Source: Spirochaetaceae bacterium | GTDB taxonomy: Bacteria; Spirochaetota; Spirochaetia; WTKD01 | Reading direction: 5' to 3' | NCBI GenBank assembly: GCA_011524535.1 | Contig: WTKD01000006.1 | Location: forward strand, 167,601 to 231,600 | Length of the DNA stretch: 64,000 bases | Shown: piece after piece, positions 17,471 through 27,450 of the stretch | How positions within the stretch are numbered: position 1 is the stretch's first letter | Layout: each line of letters begins with the position of its first letter | The notes under the pieces: generated by a model | What the model was told of the DNA's origin: nothing | Seen by the model: only the letters and a program-made list of their open reading frames with translations | Database searches by the model: none | Position numbers and translations under genes: made by a program

Positions 17471-18820
17471 ATGAAATTCATACGTATATGCACGATGTTC
17501 TTACTTTGTAGTGGTATATTTGCGCAGTCGCCACTTACACTTGATGACATTGTAGAAAGAAGTAAGAGCTATAACAAACAATTAGCAATCAGTAGATATC
17601 AACTCGAAAAAGCAGTAAACACAAGAGATAACGTCTGGTCATATATATATCCAAAGGTTAGTGGTTCCTTTAATTACAATTGGCAACGCTTAGATAATAC
17701 CGATGCTCCCGCTGCTCCTGGTTTTTCGGCTGCGAACTCAGACCCAGTCACATCTCAGGCACTCGCATTTACAGGGAGTGCCTCGTTAGGGATTTCTTCC
17801 GCCCTATATGCAGGAATTCGCACCCAGTACTTGGCGTATGAAATCGAAGAGATTGCATTTGAAGCTACGGCCGAAGAAATAGAAAAGCAGGTCCGAAAGT
17901 TTTATTTTGACATTTTATTGCTCAAAGAATCTTTGGAATTGTTTCAAAAGAGATACGAACAAGCTCAGGAATTGCTTTCTAGCACGCAAGCGTCGTTTGA
18001 CAATGGGTTTGTTTCCGAAATAGAGCTATTGCAGGTGAGACTGCGGGCTGACGGATTAAAGCTGGCAATCGAACGACAAGAATCTCTATATAATCAGCAG
18101 TTGCAGGATTATCTAACTTTGGTGGGATTCGAAAGAGGGTTCGAAGTAGATATGGTTGAGCGAATTGCGGATTATTCAGTCAATGAAGATATCTTGAATA
18201 CCGTTGCATCTTCACGAAGTGTGTCGATATATCAGCGCTCTGATGTTCGAATTACAGAACAAAGAATGAAAGTGAATGCGAGCACACGTACGACAAGCAT
18301 ATTGCAATTGCTGCCTCTAATCAATGTGTCGTATTCCTATACAGGAGTGACAAATGGTATAGAGGATGCGTTTAATTTTGATGACAGCTATTACACGGAC
18401 AATCAAACGTTTTCTGTTGGATTGCAGTGGACATTATCTGAGCTGTTTCCACTTTCTACACCGTTAACCAGTATTATCAATTCTGGGATTACGGATGATG
18501 AACTGGAAGAGTCGTTGGTTTCTCAGATCGAAACAGCTGAAAATACCATCGATAACCTAATACGTGAAATCGAGAGAGAGCTAAAAACTCTAGAAGAACA
18601 ATCATCAACGATTGAGCTCAATCAACAGTTATACGATAGAACCCTTGAGGCCTATAACGATGGAACGCGAACCTATGATATGCTCCGTCAGACAGAAATC
18701 GACCTATTGATACAAGAACAGAACTTTCTGAGCACTCAAGTGACGCTTATAAAAAAGGCATTCGATCTGGCTCATGAAGCCAATATTCTGTTTACAGACG
18801 CGTATGTAAAAACTAACTAG
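17471..18820 (+). CDS. TolC family outer membrane efflux protein
   Basis: Outer-membrane channel component of a tripartite efflux system. Cleavable signal peptide (cut near SGIFA-Q, residue 18-19), then the duplicated TolC layout of long coiled helices and short beta strands: first half about 25-230, second half about 250-445. Helical stretches such as FYFDILLLKESLELFQKRYEQ and LYDRTLEAYNDGTRTYDML are typical of the family. 449 residues is normal. It is first in the operon with the adaptor (18-bp gap) and RND pump. No obvious Shine-Dalgarno before the ATG. Confidence 0.92.
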   Translation: MKFIRICTMFLLCSGIFAQSPLTLDDIVERSKSYNKQLAISRYQLEKAVNTRDNVWSYIYPKVSGSFNYNWQRLDNTDAPAAPGFSAANSDPVTSQALAFTGSASLGISSALYAGIRTQYLAYEIEEIAFEATAEEIEKQVRKFYFDILLLKESLELFQKRYEQAQELLSSTQASFDNGFVSEIELLQVRLRADGLKLAIERQESLYNQQLQDYLTLVGFERGFEVDMVERIADYSVNEDILNTVASSRSVSIYQRSDVRITEQRMKVNASTRTTSILQLLPLINVSYSYTGVTNGIEDAFNFDDSYYTDNQTFSVGLQWTLSELFPLSTPLTSIINSGITDDELEESLVSQIETAENTIDNLIREIERELKTLEEQSSTIELNQQLYDRTLEAYNDGTRTYDMLRQTEIDLLIQEQNFLSTQVTLIKKAFDLAHEANILFTDAYVKTN

Positions 18821-18838
18821 GAGAGAAAGAGAATTACC

Positions 18839-19816
18839 ATGATACATTTTAAAAAGAAACTAATAATAGTGGTGACCGCTATAGTTGCTCTGACCTTTGC
18901 CTGTACTCCGAGAGGAGAAGGCACCGAAGGTGAACAAGGAGCTCAATCAGAAAGGGCCGCTAGACCCGGAACTGCCTCTAATGAGGAAGAGGCAGAACAG
19001 TTATTTGCTGTCAATACGACTATCGCTCGAGAGCAATCAATTGTTGATTACTTTGATTTGAGTGGAGACATCCGCGCCCAGTCGAATGTTACGGTTGTTT
19101 CCGAAGTCGCTGGAGATGTCACCAGAATTTTTGTTGAGCTCGGAGAACGGGTTGCTCGTAATGAGCGGATTGCTGAGATGGACCCTTCCAAACCAGGGCA
19201 AAGATTTGAATTGAACGTCGTTCGATCTCCTATCGCCGGAACCGTTGTGCAAATTCCTGCAGAGGTAGGGATGAGTGCTTCTCCAGGGATGCCTTTGATA
19301 AATATTTCTCAGACTGATGAACTTGAAATCGTCACCCGTATACCAGAACGAAACGTTTCACGGATATCAATAGGACAAAAGGCGCGAGTCCAACTTGATG
19401 CCTATCCAGATACCAACTTCATAGCTGAAGTGTTCGAAATCAATCCGGTATTGGATCCAATAACAAGAACACTCGAAATTCGTCTGGTAATACTCGATGA
19501 ATTTGGCGTTTCAATACGCCCGGGAATGTACGCGAAAATCCAATTGATAGTTGAGGAAAAAGAAGGGGTGGTGTTACCGTTTCAGGCGGTTGTGAGACGT
19601 TTTGGGGAACAATTTGTATATATCGTCAACCAGGATGATACTGTCACACAACAACAGATTCAAGCTGGAATACAAATAGACGATAAAATTGAAGTTGTGT
19701 CTGGCGTTGAAAAAGATGCGGCTGTTGTATACCAAGGACAATCACTGCTCAGCGATGGAGTGAAAGTCAGGGTTATCAATGAATTGGATTTACTCCAATC
19801 CACAGAAGGAGAATAG
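18839..19816 (+). CDS. RND efflux periplasmic adaptor (membrane fusion) lipoprotein
   Basis: Periplasmic adaptor linking the RND pump to the outer-membrane channel. The lipoprotein signal ends in ALTFAC (Cys about 22), followed by an acidic glycine/glutamate-rich linker. The lipoyl/barrel-sandwich half-motifs VTVVSEVAGDVTRIFVELGERVARNERIAEMD and VVRSPIAGTVVQIPAEVGMSASPG lie close together with almost no alpha-helical hairpin between them, so this is the short-hairpin type. Beta-barrel and membrane-proximal domains follow (RPGMYAKIQL, VVLPFQAVVRRFG). 325 residues. Translated between the TolC-like channel and the pump. Confidence 0.92.
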   Translation: MIHFKKKLIIVVTAIVALTFACTPRGEGTEGEQGAQSERAARPGTASNEEEAEQLFAVNTTIAREQSIVDYFDLSGDIRAQSNVTVVSEVAGDVTRIFVELGERVARNERIAEMDPSKPGQRFELNVVRSPIAGTVVQIPAEVGMSASPGMPLINISQTDELEIVTRIPERNVSRISIGQKARVQLDAYPDTNFIAEVFEINPVLDPITRTLEIRLVILDEFGVSIRPGMYAKIQLIVEEKEGVVLPFQAVVRRFGEQFVYIVNQDDTVTQQQIQAGIQIDDKIEVVSGVEKDAAVVYQGQSLLSDGVKVRVINELDLLQSTEGE

Positions 19817-19817
19817 T

Positions 19818-22800
19818 ATGGGTATTGTTGAAACAATTATAAAACGTCCGATCACACCAATTATCATATTTTCATTGGTTGTTATTGTTGGTCTGGTTAC
19901 TCTTGTTAACATAGGAGTTGAACTATTTCCAGAAGTTTCGTTTCCAACATTGACTGTGTCTACGATTTTGGAGGATGCCAGTCCACGAGAAATGGAAAAA
20001 AATGTTACAGAAGTTCTTGAAGGGTCATTGGGTAATACTCCACGACTGGAATCTATTTCTTCTGAGGTAAAGAAAGGAGCAAGCACCATAACACTTGAAT
20101 TTGAATATGGTACCGATCTTGATGATGCAGCGAATTCTGTGCGCGATAGGCTAGGACTGGTTGAAACGTTTCTTCCTTCGGGGGCACAAACTCAAGTTTT
20201 GCAGTTTGATACAGGTTCGATCCCCGTTATGGTTTTGAGCGTGAGTGCCCCACGGGATAGTGCAGAAATATATGAAATAGCTGACGATTCAATACGCCCC
20301 CTTATCGAACGACTGGATGGGGTTGCTCAGAGTTTTGTAGTTGGAGGCGACGAATCGATTGTTCGAGTGGAGGTGCCGCTGGATCGCCTAGAGGCATACG
20401 ATGTAACACTCACCGAAATTTCACAGTTATTTTTAGCGAACAACACCGAGGTATTTGGAGGTGAACTTTCCCGAGGAAGCTACGATTACATAGTTGAGAC
20501 TTCTGGTCAATTTGAAGACATAGAGGACATACGGAATGCTGTTGTGGGATATAGGAGGACCAACAATGGTGATAGTTACCCGATCAGAATAAGTGATATC
20601 GCAGATGTTTATTTTGATTTTGAAGCGCGTTCCACACAGGTGTACGTAAATGGTAATCCATCGGTGTATGTTGGTGTTCAGAAGAAGAGTTCTGCGAATG
20701 CTGTGCAGGTTTCAGATAACGTTAAGGCATTACAAGAAGAAATTCTCCGTATATTACCACCAGATTTTGAAGTCAACGAGGTATGGGACTCTTCTATTGA
20801 GGTGCGAAATTCTTTGACAAGTGTTAGCGAAAGTGCAGCCATAGGTGCTGTTTTGGCAATTCTTGTGCTTTTATTTTTTCTTAGAAGCATACGTACTACA
20901 TTTGTCATTGCGTGTTCGGTTCCCGTCTCCTTGGTGGTTACTCTCCTTGCGATGAATTTCTTTAATCTAACACTGAACGTTATGACTCTAGCAGGATTGG
21001 CACTTGGTGTGGGAATGTTGGTAGATAATTCTATCGTTGTGCTCGAGAATATATTTCGATACCGAGAACGAGGGGCTAGCCTTTCGAGTTCAGCTCTCCT
21101 CGGAAGCAAGGAAATGTTAACCGCTATTTCGGCTTCGACTTTGACGACGGTCGGTGTATTTTTTCCATTGGTTTTGTTTAGAAATGATCTTGGACTGGTC
21201 GGAGAATTATTTACTTCTTTTGTTATAACGGTTACGGTTGCGCTACTCACATCTCTTATTGTGGCGATGATCTTAGTGCCGGTCTTGTCTAGCCATTATT
21301 TTAAATTGCGCAGCAATAAGCAGCGTAAACTTAAGGGAATTTTTGCTTTTTTTGACTCTATACTAGAGCGATCTTTTCTAGCAGTAGAGAAAACATATAA
21401 ACGATTTCTTTCATTTTTGCTCCGCCATCGATTCTTTGCTACGTTGGGTGTGATACTTGTATCCGTTGGATTAATTTTCCTTTTCCCTTTTTCTGGCTTC
21501 AATTTTCTCCCAGAGTCTGATGGAGATCGCGTAGATCTACGAGTTAATTTACCACCGGGCACGCAGGCAGATATCACGAGGAATCTTTTGTTTTCTGTTG
21601 AACAAACAATGAAAGAGCAATATGGTGCGGAAAATATCACGACAACACTAGTTGAAATCGGAGAACCGGTCCGTGGTCCTGGGGTTTCTGCACAGAACAA
21701 CGCAACGGGTGCTCTGACAATGATTTTGAGTGGCTTTGAGGAGCGAACAGCTAGCGTAGATGAACTTATTTCAACGGCTTCAGAGAAAATGACAGAATAT
21801 CCTTTTGCTGAATATGAATTTTCTGAAGGGGGTGGATTCTCAGGGTTAAGTACTTATCCGCTAGAAATTTTTATAAAAGGTCAAGACTTCGATGAAATGG
21901 GGGATACAGCGGAACAAATTCTTGCAATTATGGAAGAAGATGAACGGATTATTAATCCTTTTATCGATGAAACAGAACCTCTGTTGCAATTGAATGTTGA
22001 TATTGATCGCGAAAGAGCGTATAACCTTGGTCTTAATGTTCGTAGCATAGGGGGAGAGGTTAATGCATTACTCGATGGAGTATCTGCGGGAACGTTGCGT
22101 TTATCTAATCAAGATTATGACATCAAGTTAAGCGTCTCAGAAGAGAATCGTGATTCGGTCCCAGATCTTTCGCGTGCGTATATTTTCACCAATCAGCGTC
22201 AAAAAATCCGTTTGAGTAATATCGCTTCCTATAGAGAAACACAATCACCGAATACAATTAATCGTACGGATAAAAGTCGCTATGTTCGAGTGGTAGCCCG
22301 AACAACGCCAGGAATTACAGTTGATACATTGGTTGGAGATCTTCAAAAGAGAATACAGGCTGAGGTTCCGCTTCTTCCTGGCATTTTGATCGAATACAGA
22401 GGGGATTATGAAGAAACTCAAGAATTATTAGGGACTCTCATGGTATTTGCAATTCTTTCTGCACTCATTGTGTTTGGGATCATGGCAAGCCTCTTCGAAT
22501 CTTTTGTAGATCCATTTATCATAATCTTCACTATTCCACTTTCACTCGCAGGTGTGTTCTTTATATATGGGGTTACCGGGGCTGCCATGAACGCATTTAC
22601 CGCGATTGGGCTCATAATGCTCATAGGAATTGTTGTAAATACGGGGATAGTGTTGGTTGATTACACAAACCTTCTACGAAAACGCGGATTAAGTTTACTC
22701 GAAGCTGGAGCGGAAGCTGGTCGATCTCGATTGCGCCCTATACTCATGACAACATTGACTACAATTTGTGGTATGGCTCCACTAGCCTTTCGATCAACCG

Positions 22801-23006
22801 AAGGAAGCAGTCTTATTACGCCCATTGCATTGACCGTTGTTGGAGGATTGATTAGCGCAACTATACTAACTCTCTTCTTCATACCGGTTTTGTACGCTAT
22901 TTTCAATGTGAGAATTGAAAAACGCAAAAAGAAAAAGGCAGCAAAATTGGCTGCACGTCAACAAAAATTGAAAGAAGAGCAAGCTTCTGTATTGGAGGGT
23001 GCATAA
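19818..23006 (+). CDS. RND family efflux transporter (AcrB/HAE-type)
   Basis: Inner-membrane proton-driven RND pump of 1062 residues with the full duplicated layout: TM1, a large periplasmic loop, TM2-7, a second loop, TM8-12. Helix 4 carries ALGVGMLVDNSIVVLENIF with the conserved Asp pair region; the C-terminal half has GIVVNTGIVLVDYTNLL and RLRPILMTTLTTICGMAPL. Substrate could be drugs, lipids or other hydrophobic compounds; the neighbouring genes do not say. AGAAGGAG sets ATG 19818, two bases after the adaptor stop; an earlier in-frame start at 19779 lies inside the adaptor gene. The C-terminal tail is strongly basic (KRKKKKAAKLAARQQK). Confidence 0.95.
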   Translation: MGIVETIIKRPITPIIIFSLVVIVGLVTLVNIGVELFPEVSFPTLTVSTILEDASPREMEKNVTEVLEGSLGNTPRLESISSEVKKGASTITLEFEYGTDLDDAANSVRDRLGLVETFLPSGAQTQVLQFDTGSIPVMVLSVSAPRDSAEIYEIADDSIRPLIERLDGVAQSFVVGGDESIVRVEVPLDRLEAYDVTLTEISQLFLANNTEVFGGELSRGSYDYIVETSGQFEDIEDIRNAVVGYRRTNNGDSYPIRISDIADVYFDFEARSTQVYVNGNPSVYVGVQKKSSANAVQVSDNVKALQEEILRILPPDFEVNEVWDSSIEVRNSLTSVSESAAIGAVLAILVLLFFLRSIRTTFVIACSVPVSLVVTLLAMNFFNLTLNVMTLAGLALGVGMLVDNSIVVLENIFRYRERGASLSSSALLGSKEMLTAISASTLTTVGVFFPLVLFRNDLGLVGELFTSFVITVTVALLTSLIVAMILVPVLSSHYFKLRSNKQRKLKGIFAFFDSILERSFLAVEKTYKRFLSFLLRHRFFATLGVILVSVGLIFLFPFSGFNFLPESDGDRVDLRVNLPPGTQADITRNLLFSVEQTMKEQYGAENITTTLVEIGEPVRGPGVSAQNNATGALTMILSGFEERTASVDELISTASEKMTEYPFAEYEFSEGGGFSGLSTYPLEIFIKGQDFDEMGDTAEQILAIMEEDERIINPFIDETEPLLQLNVDIDRERAYNLGLNVRSIGGEVNALLDGVSAGTLRLSNQDYDIKLSVSEENRDSVPDLSRAYIFTNQRQKIRLSNIASYRETQSPNTINRTDKSRYVRVVARTTPGITVDTLVGDLQKRIQAEVPLLPGILIEYRGDYEETQELLGTLMVFAILSALIVFGIMASLFESFVDPFIIIFTIPLSLAGVFFIYGVTGAAMNAFTAIGLIMLIGIVVNTGIVLVDYTNLLRKRGLSLLEAGAEAGRSRLRPILMTTLTTICGMAPLAFRSTEGSSLITPIALTVVGGLISATILTLFFIPVLYAIFNVRIEKRKKKKAAKLAARQQKLKEEQASVLEGA

Positions 23007-23010
23007 ACTA

Positions 23011-23304
23011 ATGCAAAGGATTGAGATATTTTCCACCGAAGCGGTACAAGAAGATTTCTTCGAAATGCTTGAAAGAGAAACAGGCATAACCAATTATTCT
23101 TATGTGACCGGAACCTGTGGTTCTGGAAATCAAGGAAAAAGAATAGGGGATTCTGTTTGGCCAGAGAGGAATTTCACGTTCATCTGTTATGTAAAAGATG
23201 AAATGATAGAAAGAATTCTAGAAGTGGCAAAAAGAATGAAAGACCTGTTTCCCAATGACGGCATAGAGATGTTTAGCAGCGAAGCAACGGGATATACCCT
23301 ATAG
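23011..23304 (+). CDS. Small PII-like protein downstream of the RND pump
   Basis: 97-residue cytoplasmic protein, last gene of the efflux operon. The sequence MQRIEIFSTEAVQEDFFEML and the later IERILEVAKRMKDLFPNDGIEMF follow a beta-alpha-beta pattern consistent with the ferredoxin-like PII/CutA fold, with a loop TGTCGSGNQGKRIGDSVWPE in the place of the T-loop. Small PII-like or ferredoxin-like proteins are known downstream of RND metal pumps, which supports the reading. GGAGG at 22994-22998 precedes ATG 23011; a GTG at 22999 overlapping the pump gene is an alternative. Ligand unknown. Family assignment is inference. Confidence 0.65.
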   Translation: MQRIEIFSTEAVQEDFFEMLERETGITNYSYVTGTCGSGNQGKRIGDSVWPERNFTFICYVKDEMIERILEVAKRMKDLFPNDGIEMFSSEATGYTL

Positions 23305-23315
23305 ATTTGAGAACC

Positions 23316-23368
23316 CGGGACAGCTACAGAAAGTTCTGTAGCTGTCCCGTTCGGGAAGCCCTTTTTCT
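23316..23368 (+). terminator. Strong terminator after the efflux operon
   Basis: A perfect 15-bp stem (23316-23330 with 23335-23349) and four-base loop AAGT, immediately after the last gene of the operon. A second short hairpin CCCG-TT-CGGG overlaps its right arm, and a T-rich run CTTTTTCTCTT (from 23361) follows. The same stem could stop minus-strand reading from purB but lacks a T tract on that side. Confidence 0.8.
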
Positions 23369-23464
23369 CTTGGTAGGACCCCAGTTATTGTCTAACCAAG
23401 ACGATACACTTCTTCAGAAGACAGCGATGATTGAACTCTACGAATGAGAGCTCCTAATGTTCGC

Positions 23465-24922
23465 CTATTCGGATACTTTGTCGATGGGAAGCCGTTCTTG
23501 TACAGCAGAACATACGGCTGCAGTTATTTCAACGCATCGCCCGTGATAGTTTGCGGGAATGGCGAAGAATTGATCAATTGTATCAAATCCAAGGGTTTTA
23601 ATGTGTGCGCTACAGGCGGACACAAGTTCTTTTTTAGAGGCTAAAATCTCTTTCAGAGGGGCATTTATTCGTTTTGATTCTTGGACCATTCCCCTCACAT
23701 ACTCATAAGCATTCTTAACCCCAGAGACACTCAGAAGAATATACACAGGCTCGGCGAGAATAGAGTCGTTTGCTTGGTTCAGATTTTCCTGCATTCTTTC
23801 TCGGTGTACGGATAACCCGGTCAAGATATGCGAAATACGTTCACTTGCTTGCATGATGACTGCATACCATTCCAGGCTAAATCGAGTTGATGCTGAATTT
23901 GTGAGGTCGCGTTGATGTTCACTTAGTTGGTCAAAAAAAGCAGTAAGAAGTTGTGGTGTTGCGACCTTCCATAGGCTCTTTATGTGTTCACAATTCCATG
24001 GATTTCGTTTCTGAGGCATTGTCGAGGATCCGACCTGATCTCTAGAAAATGTTTCACTGAATTCACCAATTTCAGAACGTGAAAGGTGGCGGAGATCATC
24101 TGCCAAATCAGCGATAATACCAATCGCTAGTTGCAATTCACTGCGCAGTCTAATAAGAAATTCGGGTTGAACTATTTGTGTCGATATTTCACAGGGGCTC
24201 AATCCGAGTTGCGCTAGTGTTTCTTTTTCAAATTCTTTGGGGTTGGGAATTATGATACCAAGGGCATGAAATCCCCCTACTGCACCAGAAAGCTTACCCT
24301 TAAGATTATTTGTTTTTTCAATAAGTTCTTGGATGGAAATAGACAAGCGAGAAGCATAAGAAGCAAAGAAATACCCCGCTGTGATGGGTATTGCAAACTG
24401 TCCGTGGGTCCTCCCAATTTGGAAGGTTTCAATTTCCTCCTTTGCGCGATCAAGAAGCTTTCGACAAACTCGAATAAGGCTCGGAATAATGCAATCGGTC
24501 ATAAGCTTTTTTATGCGCAAAGAGTGGGCTGTATCTAGCACATCAGAAGATGTTAATCCCAGGTGTACGAACCGGCTAATGTCGTCAGGAAGATATTGGG
24601 AAAAAACACGAACCACGGCTCGCATATGGTGCTTGGTTTCCCTTTCTTCTGTATATACTTGTTCTGGATCGACTTTATGCGCTGCATCATCTATTTGTTT
24701 TGTGAAATTTGCTATTTCTTTTGCGGAGTGGGTTTTCTTGTAGAGGTGTTTTATGAACTGTTGCGTGATGACTTTTTCCACTTCAACCTCAAAAGAAACC
24801 GAGGCATTTTCACTGAGGATATTTGACAAAGCTTTGAAGAGTTCTGGGTTAGACACCGCATATCGCGTATCTAAAGGTGATATATTACCATAATCAGTAA
24901 AAAATGTCTTTTTGTTAGACAT
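23465..24922 (-). CDS. purB: Adenylosuccinate lyase
   Basis: Fumarase-superfamily enzyme that removes fumarate from SAICAR and from adenylosuccinate in purine synthesis. The superfamily signature GSSTMPQKRNP lies near residues 297-307; earlier conserved regions are LGLTSSDVLDTAHSL and IGRTHGQFAIPITAG with the catalytic His. The N-terminus DYGNISPLDTRYAV is characteristic of PurB rather than argininosuccinate lyase. 485 residues, slightly longer than average. It is monocistronic on the minus strand, divergent from groEL. Confidence 0.93.
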   Translation of the reverse strand: MSNKKTFFTDYGNISPLDTRYAVSNPELFKALSNILSENASVSFEVEVEKVITQQFIKHLYKKTHSAKEIANFTKQIDDAAHKVDPEQVYTEERETKHHMRAVVRVFSQYLPDDISRFVHLGLTSSDVLDTAHSLRIKKLMTDCIIPSLIRVCRKLLDRAKEEIETFQIGRTHGQFAIPITAGYFFASYASRLSISIQELIEKTNNLKGKLSGAVGGFHALGIIIPNPKEFEKETLAQLGLSPCEISTQIVQPEFLIRLRSELQLAIGIIADLADDLRHLSRSEIGEFSETFSRDQVGSSTMPQKRNPWNCEHIKSLWKVATPQLLTAFFDQLSEHQRDLTNSASTRFSLEWYAVIMQASERISHILTGLSVHRERMQENLNQANDSILAEPVYILLSVSGVKNAYEYVRGMVQESKRINAPLKEILASKKELVSACSAHIKTLGFDTIDQFFAIPANYHGRCVEITAAVCSAVQERLPIDKVSE

Positions 24923-24975
24923 AGTGCATGATATACAATTGAAATCTCTACGACAATATCATTTTAATTGAAAGT

Positions 24976-25003
24976 TTGACAAAAGAGATCTAGCGAGTAT
25001 AAT
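24976..25003 (+). promoter_or_regulatory. Near-consensus sigma-70 promoter of groEL
   Basis: Perfect TTGACA (24976-24981), 16-base spacer, perfect TATAAT (24998-25003). Start of transcription expected near 25010, leaving a leader of about 40 bases with GGAGG (25041-25045) before ATG 25053. No CIRCE inverted repeat (TTAGCACTC-N9-GAGTGCTAA) is visible here, so HrcA control is not supported by the sequence. Confidence 0.8.
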
Positions 25004-25049
25004 GATTATAAATTCAAAGACTACTAATAAAAACCATACTGGAGGATAA

Positions 25050-26696
<1,647 letters not shown>

Positions 26697-26710
26697 CGTA
26701 CTATGGCTGT

Positions 26711-27004
26711 ATGAAACGAAATGATTTTGTTTTTTCGATTGCGTTCACCAAAAAATCAACAATGGTGAACAAAAAACTTAAAAGTGCCTATGCGAACAAG
26801 CCTTTCCTGACTTTGTTGGAGAAAGGCTTGTTTCGTCAAGCATTGGCTATGGCCTTGTTCGATAATGACATTTCACAACAAGAAACCTTTCTGCAGACGT
26901 ATGGGAGGCTTATTGGTAAAGATGATCTAGTTATTGAGGAAGTAAAGAAAATATTTGGCGTTTATGATGTTCTTAACTCTGTAAATGCTGTAGAATTGGT
27001 CTAA
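26711..27004 (+). CDS. Small basic protein of unknown function between groEL and yajC
   Basis: 97-residue cytoplasmic protein with no signal peptide. Basic N-terminal part (KKSTMVNKKLKSAY) and a helical remainder (KPFLTLLEKGLFRQALAMAL, then FLQTYGRLIGKDD). I do not recognise a family. Its tight placement between groEL and yajC-secD-secF suggests co-transcription and perhaps a link to protein folding or export, but this rests on position only. The ATG at 26711 is poorly supported; ATG 26762 (MVNKKLK) is a possible alternative. Confidence 0.6.
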   Translation: MKRNDFVFSIAFTKKSTMVNKKLKSAYANKPFLTLLEKGLFRQALAMALFDNDISQQETFLQTYGRLIGKDDLVIEEVKKIFGVYDVLNSVNAVELV

Positions 27005-27027
27005 ATTACAATATAACGGTGGTATAT

Positions 27028-27420
27028 ATGGAAAATATTTCTATGTTTTTATTAGGTGTTGGAACTTCAGCACAGCAAGGTGGCGAAGGTGGCGGGTCAG
27101 CTTATTCTCTAATCATGATAGCACTCATTGGAGTTGTTTTCTATTTTTTGTTGATACGTCCTCAGAGCAAACGTCAGAAAGAACAAAAAAAGATGATTAG
27201 TTCGGTCGAGAAGGGTGATTCTGTTACTACAATAGGAGGTATTCGAGGTACGGTACAATCGGTTAAAGAAGATACATTTCTTTTGCAAGTAGACGGTTCA
27301 ACAAAAATAGAGTTTTCTCGAAACGCTATATCGAATGTAACAAAATCAAAAGCCAAAGATGATCAAAAGAAAGTATCCGAAGAAGACTCACAGGACAATA
27401 AAAAAACGAAAAAGTCCTAG
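27028..27420 (+). CDS. yajC: Preprotein translocase subunit YajC
   Basis: Small single-span membrane protein associated with SecDF. One transmembrane helix at about residues 26-44 (LIMIALIGVVFYFLLIRPQ) is followed by the family hallmark RPQSKRQKEQKKM and KGDSVTTIGGIRGTVQSV. The C-terminal tail is rich in Lys, Asp and Glu. ATG 27028 chosen; GTG 27019 is in frame but adds nothing. It is directly upstream of secD, the standard order. Confidence 0.92.
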   Translation: MENISMFLLGVGTSAQQGGEGGGSAYSLIMIALIGVVFYFLLIRPQSKRQKEQKKMISSVEKGDSVTTIGGIRGTVQSVKEDTFLLQVDGSTKIEFSRNAISNVTKSKAKDDQKKVSEEDSQDNKKTKKS

Positions 27421-27450
27421 AATGGAGTAACAACTTTTGGAGGTAGAGCA

